Shown in pieces: positions 13,101 to 24,689 of a DNA stretch of 64,000 nt. Source of the DNA: Dastarcus helophoroides (lineage: Eukaryota > Arthropoda > Insecta > Coleoptera > Bothrideridae); contig CM053328.1 of the NCBI GenBank assembly GCA_028583605.1, positions 12,130,782 through 12,194,781 of the forward strand, given 5' to 3'. The first letter of the stretch is position 1. Each line of letters begins with the position of its first letter. The notes beneath the pieces are model-generated. The model saw only the letters and a program-made list of their open reading frames with translations. It was not told the DNA's origin and made no database searches. Both the position numbers and the translations under genes were made by a program.

Positions 13101-14794
13101 AAACTGGAAAAACACAGGCAAAATAATGTTGTTAAAAACTGGAATATTTGGTGGTGCATCTGGCAATTGTTTTTCTATGAAATTTCTTAGAATTCGCAAA
13201 TGTTCTCATGGAGGATCCTAGTCAAAATAATTTGGAGCTAAAACGTAGAGCACTTAGTAGTTCATCAGTATTTTTGTTTGGTCACGAAAAATTCCCTAGA
13301 ATTTACAAATGTGCTCTTGGAGGTCTACGGGCAAAATAACGTTATGTTAAAAAGTTGGGTAATTGGTGGCCTATCAGTATCGCAGTTTTTTTCCCACGAA
13401 ATTTTCTCTAAAATTCGCAAATGTTCCCATGGATGATCCCGATTAAGATAACTTGAAACAAAAATGTTAAACATTTTCTAGTTCATCAGTATTTTAATTG
13501 TTTTGCCACAAAAAATTCTCTTCTTGAAGACTGGAAAATCACAGGCAAAATAATGTTGTTAAAAACTGGAATATTTGGGATGCATCTGACAATTGTTTTC
13601 CCATGAAACTTCCAAAATTAAAAAATGTTCTCATGAACGATCCTAGTTTGAAGCTAAAACGTAGAGCATTTAGTATTTCATCAGTATTTTTGTTTGATCA
13701 CGAAATATTCCCTAGAATTCACAAATGTGCTCTTGAGGTCCACCAGCAAAATGATATTATGCTAAAAAATTGAGTAATTGGTGGCTTATCAGTATTTCCA
13801 TGAAATCTTCTCTAAAATTCGCAAATGTTCGCATGGAGGATCCCGATCAAAATAATATAAAGCTAAATCTTTAAACATTTGGTGGTTCATCAGTATTTTA
13901 ATTGTTTTGCCACGAAACATTCTTTTCTTGGATATTAAAAAAAACAGAGGCAAATTGTTGAAAAATTGAGTATTTGGTGGTTAAAATTCAGAAATGTTCT
14001 CATGAAGGATCCTGATCAAAATATTTTGAGCTAAAACGTTGAGCATTTAGTAGTTCATCAACATTTCACTTCTTTGATAACAAAAAATTCTCTAAGATTT
14101 ACAAATGTGCTCTTGGTGATCCAGAGGCAAAATAATATTATGGTAAAAACTTGGGTAATTGGTGGCTCATCACTATTGGAGTTCTTTTCCCATTAAATCT
14201 TGTCTATAATCCGCAAATGTTCTCTTGGAGGATCCTGATCAAAATAATCTGGAGTTAAATTTTGGACATTTGGTAGTTCATCAATATTTTAATTGCTTTG
14301 CCACGAAATATTCTCTTCTTGGAGATTAAAAACTCGTTGGCAAAATAATGTTATGTTAAAAAGTTGGGTATTTGGCGGTGCATGTGCCAACTGTTTTCCC
14401 ATCACATCTAAAATTCGGAAATGTTCTCATGGAGGATTCTAATCAAAATAATATTAAGCTAAAACGTAAAGCATTTAGTAATTGATGAGTATTTCAATTG
14501 TTTAGTCACGAAAAATTCTCTAAAATTCACAGATGTGCTCTTGGAGGTCCATAGGCAAAATAATCTTACTTTAAAAACCTAAGTTTTTGGTGTTTCATCA
14601 GTATTGCAGTTATTTTCCCATGAAATCTTCTCTAAAATCAGCAAATGTTTTCATGGAGGATCCTGTTCAAAATAATTTGGAGCTGAAACTTTGAATATTT
14701 GGTAGTTCATCAGTCTTCTAATTGTTTTCCCACGAAACATTCTCCTCTTGGAGATTGGAAAATCATATTCAAAATAAGGTTACGTCAAAATGTT
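10104..14794 (+). repeat. Satellite array: ~425-bp higher-order unit of four ~106-bp subunits
   Basis: A phrase starting TTTTAATTGTTTTGCCACGA recurs, sometimes with substitutions, near 10321, 10929, 11353, 11778, 12206, 12639, 13065, 13492, 13886, 14287 and 14711. Spacing is mostly 424-433 bp, with one 608-bp interval and shorter intervals (394-401) toward the right edge. Each unit splits into four diverged subunits of about 104-110 bp sharing a GTTCATCAGTATT phrase, a TTCGCAAATGTTCTCATGGAGG-like phrase and an AAAATAAT phrase. This is a higher-order satellite. The 60-96-codon open frames in it exist only because the repeat itself is conserved. The array resumes after the foldback element at 21204. 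Confidence 0.85.
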
Positions 14795-14803
14795 GGGTAT
14801 TTG
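14795..14803. repeat. 9-bp target-site duplication, left copy
   Basis: GGGTATTTG immediately before the foldback element. The identical nonamer follows the element at 21195-21203. The uninterrupted satellite at about 14366-14378 (GTTGGGTATTTGGCGG) shows the likely empty site. Confidence 0.9.
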
Positions 14804-15097
14804 ACCGGTGTGAAGACAGCGGCCAAAACCCAGCAGCCACTTTTACGAGGTTAACCGAACGTCCATGGGCGTGCGGGTATCGCGATATGAGTTGCCGGCC
14901 GGCTACTAGCATGCAGGCAGAAAATAATCCGTCGTAGCGGCCAAAATATTAGCAGCGTTAGGCGACCATTGCATTAAAGTAAATATCTCTAAATTATATA
15001 AAAATTCATATATACCAAACGCGTTGACCTAACCAAATAAAACTTTAACATTTTGTTCACAAAAACATGGGAATTCAATTCGTACAAGCTCATCAAC

Positions 15098-16948
15098 TAA
15101 CGCCGGGATCCTCAGGGTGAAATGCACCCCTATATACGAATTATATAAAAATTCAAATCACCACTACAGCCTAGGCCTAACCAAATAAGATTTTGGCATT
15201 TGATTCAACAAGATATAGAAAAGCAACTGTAAAAAACTGATCGACTGACGGCGGGATCTTCGGGGTGAAATGTACCCCTAACTATAAATTCTAAAAAAAA
15301 TCAAATCATCACTATAGCCTACACCTAACCAAATAAGATTTTGGCACTTTATTCAGAAAGATATAGAAAAGCAACTATAAAAAGCTGATTGACTGACGGC
15401 GGGATCTTCGGGGTGAAATGTACCCCTAACTATAAATTCTAAAAAAATTCAAATCATCACTACAGCCTAGGCCTAACCTAATAAGATTTTGGCATTTGAT
15501 TCAGCAAGACACAGAAATGCAACTGTAAAAAACTGATCGACTGACGGCGGGATCTTCGGGGTGAAATGTACCCCTATCTATAAATTTAAAAAAAATTCAA
15601 ATCATAACTACAGCCTGAACCTAACCAAATAAGACTTTGGCATTCTATTCGGAAAAATATGGGAAATTATCTATAAAAAGCTGATCGACTGACGGCGAGA
15701 CCTTCGGGGTGAAATGTACCCCTATCTATAAATTTAAAAAAAATTCAAATCATAACTACAGCCTGGACCTAACCAAATAAGACTTTGGCATTCTATTCGG
15801 AAAAATATGGGAAATTATTTATAAAAAGCTGATCGACTGACGGCGGGATCTTCGGGGTGAAATGTACCCCTAACTATAAATTCTAAAAAAATTCAAATCA
15901 TCACTACAGCCTAGGCCTAACCAAATAAGATTTTGGCATTTGATTCAGCAAGATATAGAAAAGCAACTGTAAAAAGCTGATCGACTGACGGCGGGATCTT
16001 CGGGGTGAAATGTACCCCTATCTATCAATTATAAAAAAATTTAAATCCTAACTACAGCCTGGACCTAACCAAATAAGACTTTGGCATTCTATTCGGAAAA
16101 ATATGGGAAATTATCTATAAAAAGCTGATCGACTGACGGCGGGATCTTCAGGGTGAAATGTACCCTTAACTATAAATTCTAAAAAAATTCAAATCATCAC
16201 TACAGCCTAGACCTAACCAAATAAGATTTTGGCATTTTATTCAGAAAGATATAGAAGAGCAACTATAAAAAGCTGATTGACTGACGGCGGGATCTTCGGG
16301 GTGAAATGTACCCTTAACTATAAATTCTAAAAAAATTCAAATCATCACTACAGCCTAGACCTAACCAAATAAGATTTTGGCATTTTATTCAGAAAGATAT
16401 AGAAGAGCAACTATAAAAAGCTGATTGACTGACGGCGGGATCTTCGGGGTGAAATGTACCCCTAACTATAAATTCTAAAACAATTCAAATCATCACTACA
16501 GCCTAGACCTAACCAAATAAGATTTTGGCATTATATTCAGGAAAATATAGGAAATTAATTGTAAGAAACTGATCGACTGACGGCGGGATCTTTGGGGTGA
16601 AATGTACCCCTATCTATAAATTATAAAAAAATTCAAATCATAACTACAGCCTGCACCTAACCAAATAAGATTTTGGCATTATATTCAGGAAAATATAGGA
16701 AGTTAATTGTAGAAAGCCGATCGACTGACGGCGGGATCTTCAGGGTGAAATGTACCCCTAACTATAAATTCCAAAAAAATTCAAATCATCACTACAGCCT
16801 AGACCTAACCAAATAAGATTTTGGCATTATATTCAGGAAAATATAGGAAATTAATTGTAAGAAGCTGATCGACTGACGGCGGGATCTTCGGGGTGAAATG
16901 TACCCCTATCTATAAATTCTAAAAAAAATTTAACTCATACAGCCTAGC
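15098..16948 (+). repeat. Left-arm tandem array, 148-bp units (~12-13 copies)
   Basis: The anchor CTGACGGCGGGATCTTC recurs at 15245, 15393, 15541, 15689 and 15837, exactly 148 bp apart, and continues with the same spacing (give or take 1 bp) to about 16871. The first unit (near 15098) is a variant (CTAACGCCGGGATCCTC). Each unit carries a GGGTGAAATGTACCCC quasi-palindrome and one CCTAACCAAATAAG segment. Confidence 0.9.
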
Positions 16949-16975
16949 CCTAACCAAATGTCTTATTTGGTTAGG
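16949..16975. repeat. Central hairpin at the junction of the two foldback arms
   Basis: CCTAACCAAAT and ATTTGGTTAGG form an 11-bp inverted pair around a 5-nt loop (GTCTT). This is where the polarity of the 148-bp units reverses, so the two arms are joined without any internal gene. Confidence 0.8.
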
Positions 16976-19900
16976 TCCAGGCTGTAGTAATGATTTGAAC
17001 TTTTTTAAATAAATAGATAGGGGTACATTTCACCCCGAAGATCCCGCCGTCAGCAAATAAGACATTTACACTTAATATTTTATATTTTTCTGAATAGAGT
17101 GTCAAAATCTTGTATGGGTAGGTACAGGCTGTAGTGATGATTTGAATATTTTTTAAATTCATAGGTAGGGGTACATTTCACCCCGAAGATCCCGCCGTCA
17201 GTCGATCAGCTTTTTACAGTTGCTTTTCTATATCTTTCTGAATAAAATGCCATAATCTTATTTGGTTAGGTCAAGGCTATAGTTATGATTTGAATTTCTT
17301 TAGAATTTATAGATAGGGATAGATTTCAACCCGAAGATCCCGCCGTCAGTCCATCAGCTTTTTATAGTTAATTTCCCATATTTTTCCGAATAGAATGGCA
17401 AGGTCTTATTTGGTTAGGTCCAGGCTGCAGGTATGATTTGAATTTTTTTTAAATTTATAGATAGGGGTACATTTCACCCCGAAGATCCCTCCGTCACTCG
17501 ATCAGCTTTTTACAGTTGCTTTTCTATATCTTTCTGAATCAAATGCCAAAATCTAATTTGGTTAGGTGTAGATTGTAGTGATGATTTGAATTTTTTTAGA
17601 ATTTATAGTTAGGGGTACATTTCACCCTGAAGATCCCGCCGTCAGTCGATCAGCTTTCTACAATTAATTTCCTATATTTTCCTGAATATAATACCAAAAT
17701 CCTATTTGGTTAGGTCCAGGCTGTAGTTATGATTCGATTTTTTTTATAATTTATAGATAGGGGTACATTTCACCCCGAAGATCCCGCCGTCAGTCGATCA
17801 GTTTTTTACAGTTGCTTTTCTGTATCTTGCTGAATCAAATGCCAAAATCTTATTTGGTTAGGCCTAGGCTGTAGTGATTATTTGAATTTTTTTAGAATTT
17901 ATAGTTAGGGGTACATTTCACCCTGAAGATCCCGCGGTCAGTCGATCGGCTTTCTACAATTAACTTCCTATATTTTCCTGAATATAATGCCAAAATCTTA
18001 TTTGGTTAGGCCTAGGCTGTAGTGATGATTTGAATTTTTTTAGAATTTATAGTTAGGGGTACATTTCACCCCGAAGATCCCGCCGTCAGTCAATCAGCTT
18101 TTTATAGTTGCTTTTCTATATCTTTCTGAATAAAATGTTACAATCTTATTTGGTTAGGTGTAGGCTATAGTGATGATTTGAATTTTTTTAGAATTTATAG
18201 TTAAGGGTACATTTCACCCTGAAGATCCCGCCGTCAGTCGATCAGCTTTTTATAGATAATTTCCGATATTTTTCCGAATAGAATGCCAAAGTCTTATTTG
18301 GTTAGGTCCAGGCTGTAGTTATGATTTGAATTTTTTTTAAATTTATAGATAGGGGTACATTTCACCCCGAAGATCTCGCCGTCAGTCGATCAGCTTTTTA
18401 TAGATAATTTCCCATATTTTTCCGAATAGAATGCCAAAGTCTTATTTGGTTAGGTTCAGGCTGTAGTTACGATTTGAATTTTTTTTAAATTTATAGATAG
18501 GGGTAAATTTCACCCCGAAGATCCCGCCGTCAGTCGATCAGCTATTTACAGTAGCTTTTCTACATCGTTCTGAATCAAATGTCAAAATCTTATTTGGTTA
18601 GGTCTAGGCTGTAGTGATGATTTGAATAATTTTAGAATTTATAGTTAAGGGTACATTTCACCCTGAAGATCCCGCCGTCAGTCGATCAGCTTTTTATAGA
18701 TAATTTCCCATATTTTTCCGAATAGAATGCCAAAGTCTTATTTGGTTAGGTCCAGGCTGTAGTGATGATTTGAATTTTTTTAGGATTTATAGTTAAGGGT
18801 ACATTTTACCCTGAAGATCCCGCCGTCAGTCGATCAGCTTTTTATAGATAATTTCCCATATTTTTCCGAATAGAATGCCAAAGTCTTATTTGGTTAGGTT
18901 CAGGCTGTAGTTATGATTTGAATTTTTTTTAAATTTATAGATAGGGGTACATTTCACCCCGAAGATCCCGCCGTCAGTCGATCAGTTTTTTACAGTTGCA
19001 TTTCTGTGTCTTGCTGAATCAAATGCCAAAATCTTATTAGGTTAGGCCTAGGCTGTAGTGATGATTTGAATTTTTTTAGAATTTATAGTTAGGGGTACAT
19101 TTCACCCCGAAGATCCCGCCGTCAGTCGATCAGCTTTTTATAGATAATTTCCCATATTTTTCCGAATAGAATGCCAAAGTCTTATTTGGTTAGGTTCAGG
19201 CTGTAGTTATGATTTGAATTTTTTTTAAATTTATAGATAGGGGTACATTTCACCCCGAAGATCCCGCCGTCAGTCGATCAGTTTTTTACAGTTGCATTTC
19301 TGTGTCTTGCTGAATCAAATGCCAAAATCTTATTAGGTTAGGCCTAGGCTGTAGTGATGATTTGAATTTTTTTAGAATTTATAGTTAGGGGTACATTTCA
19401 CCCCGAAGATCCCGCCGTCAGTCGATCAGCTATTTACAGTTGCTTTTCTATATCTTTCTGAATCAAATGCCAAAATCTTATTTGGTTAGGTCTAGGCTGT
19501 AGTGATGATTTGAATTTTTTTAGGATTTATAGTTAAGGGTACATTTTACCCTGAAGATCCCGCCGTCAGTCGATCAGCTTTTTATAGATAATTTCCCATA
19601 TTTTTCCGAATAGAATGCCAAAGTCTTATTTGGTTAGGTTCAGGCTGTAGTTATGATTTGAATTTTTTTTAAATTTATAGATAGGGGTACATTTCACCCC
19701 GAAGATCCCGCCGTCAGTCGATCAGCTATTTACAGTTGCTTTTCTATATCTTTCTCAATCAAATGCCAAAATCTTATTTGGTTAGGTCTAGGCTGTAGTG
19801 ATGATTTGAATTTTTTTAGAATTTATAGTTAAGGGTACATTTCACCCCGAAGATCCCGCCGTCAGTCGATCAGCTTTTTATAGATAATTTCCCATATTTT

Positions 19901-20925
19901 TCCGAATAGAATGCCAAAGTCTTATTTGGTTAGGTTCAGGCTGTAGTTATGATTTGAATTTTTTTTAAATTTATAGATAGGGGTACATTTCACCCCGAAG
20001 ATCCCGCCGTCAGTCGATCAGTTTTTTACAGTTGCATTTCTGTGTCTTGCTGAATCAAATGCCAAAATCTTATTAGGTTAGGCCTAGGCTGTAGTGATGA
20101 TTTGAATTTTTTTAGAATTTATAGTTAGGGGTACATTTCACCCCGAAGATCCCGCCGTCAGTCGATCAGCTATTTACAGTTGCTTTTCTATATCTTTCTG
20201 AATCAAATGCCAAAATCTTATTTGGTTAGGTCTAGGCTGTAGTGATGATTTGAATTTTTTTAGGATTTATAGTTAAGGGTACATTTCACCCCGAAGATCC
20301 CGCCGTCAGTCGATCAGCTTTTTATAGATAATTTCCCATATTTTTCCGAATAGAATGCCAAAGTCTTATTTGGTTAGGTTCAGGCTGTAGTTATGATTTG
20401 AATTTTTTTTAAATTTATAGATAGGGGTACATTTCACCTCGAAGATCCCGCCGTCAGTCGATCAGTTTTTTACAGTTGCATTTCTGTATCTTGCTGAATC
20501 AAATGCCAAAATCTTATTTGGTTAGGCCTAGGCTGTAGTGATGATTTGAATTTTTTTAGAATTTATAGTTAGGGGTACATTTCACCCCGAAGATCCCGCC
20601 GTCAGTCAATCAGCTTTTTATAGTTGCTTTTCTATATCTTTCTGAATAAAATGCCAAAATCTTATTTGGTTAGGTGTAGGCTATAGTGATGATTTGATTT
20701 TTTTTAGAATTTATAGTTAGGGGTACATTTCACCCCGAAGATCCCGCCGTCAGTCGATCAGTTTTTTACAGTTGCTTTTCTATATCTTGTTGAATCAAAT
20801 GCCAAAATCTTATTTGGTTAGGCCTAGGCTGTAGTGGTGATTTGAATTTTTATATAATTCGTATATAGGGGTGCATTTCACCCTGAGGATCCCGGCGTTA
20901 GTTGATGAGCTTGTACGAATTGAAT
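16976..20925 (-). repeat. Right-arm tandem array, 148-bp units inverted (~26 copies), with multi-unit periodicity
   Basis: The same 148-bp unit runs in reverse orientation (GAAGATCCCGCCGTCAGTCG anchor). The arm is about twice as long as the left one. A variant marked GCATTTCTGTGTC (GCATTTCTGTATC in the last) occurs at 18998, 19294, 20034 and 20478. The spacings are 296, 740 and 444 bp, i.e. 2, 5 and 3 units, showing block duplication of groups of units. A defective unit near 17050-17110 has a truncated spacer. Confidence 0.87.
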
Positions 20926-21194
20926 TCCCATGTTTTTGTGAACAAAATGTTAAAGTTTTATTTGGTTAGGTCAACGCGTTTGGTATATATGAATTTTTAT
21001 ATAATTTAGAGATATTTACTTTAATGCAATGGTCGCCTAACGCTGCTAATATTTTGGCCGCTACGACGGATTATTTTCTGCCTGCATGCTAGTAGCCGGC
21101 CGGCAACTCATATCGCGATACCCGCACGCCCATGGACGTTCGGTTAACCTCGTAAAAGTGGCTGCTGGGTTTTGGCCGCTGTCTTCACACCGGT

Positions 21195-21203
21195 GGGTAT
21201 TTG
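21195..21203. repeat. 9-bp target-site duplication, right copy
   Basis: GGGTATTTG, identical to 14795-14803, directly after the CTTCACACCGGT end of the foldback element. Confidence 0.9.
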
Positions 21204-21397
21204 GTAGTGCATCTGGCAACTGTTTTCCCATGAAATCTCTAAAATTCGCAAATGTTCTCATGGAGGATGCTCATCAAAATAATTTTGAGCTAAAACGTTG
21301 AGCATTTAGTTGTTTATAATAATTTCAATTGTTTGGTCACGAAAAATTTCCTAAAATTCGCAAATGTGCTCTTGGAGGTCCACAGACAAAATAATAA
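21204..21397 (+). repeat. Satellite array continued
   Basis: Same subunits as 10104-14794 (CATCTGGCAACTGTTTTCCCATGAAATC, then the AAACGTTGAGCATTTAG and GTGCTCTTGGAGGTCCAC phrases), resuming exactly where the array was interrupted by the foldback insertion. Confidence 0.85.
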
Positions 21398-21694
21398 TGT
21401 AACGAAATGTAAATTGTAGAACTTAGTAAGTAAGAAACGTTTCTAGAAAAATCTGATAAGGAGAAAGCGGCAGCGGGATTTTTCTAGAACCTGGGAGCCA
21501 AAACTATTTAAGGCAGTCGCCTTTCCCTCCAGTCAGTGAGTTAGTAAGTCAGTCAGTGTAATTAGTGATTTAGTAGTTAGAACTAAATAAGTGGTTTCAT
21601 TATTCAGTTGTAGTATTCTGAGTTTAGTTTGGTAATAAAGTGGGTACTATTCGATTCACGTGTTAGTAATCAATTCGAACCGATAGCCCGCAGC

Positions 21695-21695
<1 letters not shown>
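21398..21695 (+). mobile_element. Solo LTR (copy 1 of 3), inserted in the satellite
   Basis: It begins TGTAACGAAATG and ends in CA, as LTRs do. It shares with the copies at 35987-36341 and 42451-42828 the segments CTGATAAGGA, GAGCCAAAACTAT, the AGTCAGTCAGTGTAATTAGTGA-like block, an AATAAAG signal (21634-21639) and CAATTCGAACCGATA. ATAA lies on both sides and could be a 4-bp duplication, but the right flank is an AAT microsatellite. It lacks a ~90-bp internal segment present in the other two copies. No internal retrotransposon domain is present, so it is probably a solo LTR. Confidence 0.7.
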
Positions 21696-21725
<30 letters not shown>

Positions 21726-21797
21726 TAAAAAATAAAATAAAAAGCTGTATATTTGGTGGCTAATCGGTATTGCAGTTCTTTTTCCATGGAATCTTCC
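21696..21797 (+). repeat. AAT microsatellite and right edge of the satellite array
   Basis: A run of AAT repeats passes into AAAAT-rich sequence at about 21722-21742. A last fragment of satellite follows (ATATTTGGTGGCTAATCGGTATTGCAG to about 21797), after which the satellite stops. Confidence 0.75.
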
Positions 21798-22932
21798 CTA
21801 CGGAGTTATTTCAATTCACAGTTTTAAAAGGAAAGTCAAAATTTCTAAAAGGTCACAATTCTGAATTTCAAATGTACGAAAAAAATTTTAAAAAATAAAC
21901 AAACAGCGTTGGAATTTTGAGAAAATGTTTGTAATTGTTATATGAAAGGAGAACATTTTGTAAAAAAAGTGAATAAAGAGTTTAGTCAGAATTTTCATGA
22001 AAACGCAGAAATTGACAGTTTAAAGTTAAAACTTTTTGAAAAAATGTAAGCTGATATGATTGTGTAAATCTGTAATTTCGGGGGAAAAAATCAAAATCGC
22101 CCGTTTAGGTTCATAATTTTGACTTTTAAGGAGAAATCAAAATTTCCACAAAAATGATAGGGAGAATTTTTAGCAAACTTTCCAGTCGAAAATCAAGAAC
22201 AAAGTAGGAAAAAAACAGTAAAATATCTTGAAAAAATGAAGTTTTCAGTTTAATTATTTTTCAGAAAAATTGCATAAATTTTAATTCGGAATTTTGAAAA
22301 TAAAAAAGAATTTTTAATAAAAGAAAGTGGAACTTTTGGCAAAAAAAAGTAGCATTCTGAAAAAGAATTAAAATTTCTTAAAATAGACAAAGCTTTGTGT
22401 TTAATTCTAAAATTAGGAAGAAGTGAAAAATGAAATATAAAACTCAGAATTTCAGGAAAAAAAACAGAAATTCCAAGGCAGAAGTGAACATTTCGAAATG
22501 AACAATTTCAAAAAGAAAATCAAAATTTTCTGGTAAATCAAAACTATAAATTTCAAATCAAAATTTAATAAAAAAGTAAATATTAATTTTTCAGAAAGAG
22601 ATCGAAATTTTGTTATTAAGAAAGAAATTTCGGAAGAGCTGAAGGTCCACACTAATTAGACTCGAGAAAAAAGTCTGCATTTCATAAATAAGTTCAGATT
22701 TGAAAATAAATTCAAAACTCGAAGTTATAAAGCTATGGAAAGAAATCCTTAAATTTTAAATTTTTTCGAAATTTTAGGGAAAAATAAAAATTGGAAATAA
22801 GCTGAAAATCATGACAAAAAGCTGGAATTAAAAAAAAGCGAGATAAAATTTGTGGAACAAAAGTTAAAGCTCCTAAATTTAAGTCAACATTTTTGGAAAG
22901 TTTTAAAAATAGGGGCCGCGGCTGCGCCACTG
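21798..22932 (-). repeat. A-rich filler ending in a hAT-like terminus
   Basis: Degenerate A-rich sequence (GAAATTTTG, AAAAGTCAAAATTTC). Its right edge is abruptly GC-rich. Read on the minus strand it begins CAGTGGCGCAGCCGCGGCCC at 22932, a hAT-like CAGTGGCG end. No matching left end or octamer duplication (the right-hand octamer would be CCCGGTGG) was found, so this is one end of a truncated or unresolved element. Confidence 0.4.
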
Positions 22933-24680
22933 CCCGGTGGCACAGTTTTTTGCGATCCCGGAAGCTCCAACACTGGTCATGCTACCTACATATTAGCAAA
23001 AATATTTCACAAAGATTCGATTTTGCCGCAACTTATGACTGTGATTTGAGACGACGTTTTTAAAAGCCATGTCTTGCCACCAGGGATTTTATTCATCAAA
23101 ATACATGTTGTTAATTAAGATGAAATGAATAAGCGTTTTGAATAACAGGCGCCCGTCAAGGACATCATGCTTTAAAGGAATTTCTATTTTTAGATCTCTT
23201 TTGTATCGAGTTTTTGACTTTTTAATCGACTTGTATGCAACTTGTCGTTAATCAAATTCCTGGTGTGCAAATTTATTTTCTTCCTATTTATTTCAACTGA
23301 TTAATTACCAGGAAATAATGACCGCGTTAAGCTATTCTTTATTTCGGGAAGTTTTCCAACGAATGAAGGACGATAAAACCTTGACATGTTTCAATAGACA
23401 ATTTTTGGCAAAATTAGTTTTCAATTTTGTTGATTACATAACTAAATCAACTAAGTCATGCATGTCGCGTTTCATCCTCCAAAACAGTTGAATTCTGGAT
23501 ACATTTAGCGTCAGTTCGCTAAACGTTTTAAATTAACAAACAACAATCAATAAGGTCATAAAATAAAAATGCAGGAGCGGCAAATTCCTATTATATCACA
23601 TAAAAATTGACTTGTTATCTTTCAAGTGCTTTATTAACGAAAACCCTCATTTACATTGATGATAAACACGAAACTAGATTGAAACCTGTCGTTATTTATA
23701 GAATTGTTGATATTTCCCAAAGCATTAAGAACGGCCGCTTAAGCGACCTTGAACGTACGCTATATCTTAGCAACGAATTTGAAACACCATAATCCGACTG
23801 ACACCACAAAAACACGATAAAACATTTACATTTTACTGGTTTATCTATCCCGACAAATCCTTATTTGCTAAATGTATTAGCTAGACTCGTATTTGCTAAC
23901 TTGATATTGCACAATCACTTAAAAACTTCGATATCTTCAGTTAAACATTCCTAACAATTATTCAAATTAAAAATTACGTGTATTAAACAGCGCAATTAAT
24001 AAACAACAGAATGTGACCGCGCCACCTAAAAATAGCCAGCGCTAAACGAAATTGAAAGTATCCTTCCTGATAGAGTGTTCGTTCGTAGTTAAAACAACTC
24101 ACCTCCCAAGTCCCAATTCCTAACCTCAAAACGACGCAACAAAAACAAAACCACCAAAACAAAACCGCATCGTCAAAACTACTCCATCTAGCCACGTGCG
24201 AAAACAAAAACACGAAACAAAACACTAATTAGACGCGACCGGTGGCGGGGAGCGTCGCGAACATAGCCCGAGACGTTGCCTGCCCGATTTTCCTTGGATT
24301 ATCCCGCAATCACATTTCGTTGGCGGCCGTTTATTTCGAGCAAAAACCGGGATTGTATTCGTGTTCGTGTGTGTATGTGTGTTGAAAAACGAGGCAGAGG
24401 AACAGAACGACTCTCGGTATCACCGGTCGCTGCCTCCGATTGTAAACGTCACGGCGTTGTCCTCTTACCGCTGGCCGCCCGCAGTAGCCATAGAAAAGAC
24501 GCACGTTGTTCAACCCCACTATTTCATAGATAGCGGGCAGGATCGAGCAACAAGTGTTTGGACGTTGAATCTATCGGTCATCATACGGAAGAAATATTAC
24601 GTGAAGCTATTCCTCAGTAATTAACATTATCCTTATAATTGTTCGGGGCAAGGACCTTACTACATACCTTTGTAGATTGA
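22933..24680. promoter_or_regulatory. Non-repetitive island with CpG-rich core; candidate promoter/first-exon region
   Basis: This is the longest stretch that does not look like filler. About 24230-24560 is markedly richer in G, C and CpG than the rest of the window. An E-box-like CACGTG lies at 24193-24198. On the minus strand a U-rich leader-like sequence runs into GGGAG|GTGAGT, a canonical splice donor (exon would end at 24103). Open frames on both strands (60-87 codons) give no recognisable protein. A 5' exon/promoter of a host gene is a reasonable guess, but neither strand nor start site can be fixed from sequence alone. Confidence 0.27.
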
Positions 24681-24689
24681 TTAGTACCG

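Larger units (their letters stand above)
14804..21194. mobile_element. Foldback (FB-like, possibly MULE-related) element with repeat-filled inverted arms
   Basis: A 6391-bp element begins ACCGGTGTGAAG and ends CTTCACACCGGT, with an exact 9-bp target duplication. By eye the inverted ends agree from 14804 to about 15346 before a first clear difference. Each end has a ~290-bp unique domain, then the arm turns into tandem 148-bp units. The left arm is ~2.1 kb and the right arm ~4.2 kb. The two meet near 16960 with almost no spacer, and no transposase frame is present. Drosophila FB elements have the same plan (long inverted repeats built of tandem units, 9-bp duplications) and are linked to Mutator-like NOF; MULEs also make 9-bp duplications. 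Class assignment is inference. The near-identical ends suggest recent insertion or gene conversion between arms. Confidence 0.88.

Noticed and set aside
10304..13221. Repeated open frames sharing VVHQYFNCFATKDSLLEDW
   Set aside because: They are translations of the ~425-bp satellite. Frames open and close with satellite variants, have no start context or family match, and recur at the repeat spacing.
15245..20900. Telomere-type GGTTAGG motifs
   Set aside because: There is only one GGTTAGG per 148-bp unit, never in tandem, so these are internal to the foldback unit.
14804..21194. CRISPR-like array
   Set aside because: The 148-bp units are homologous along their full length with no unique spacers, and they run in two inverted arms between transposon ends.
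14804..21194. Polinton/Maverick or DNA virus because of long inverted ends
   Set aside because: No polymerase, integrase or capsid frame exists between the arms, and the duplication is 9 bp, not 6.
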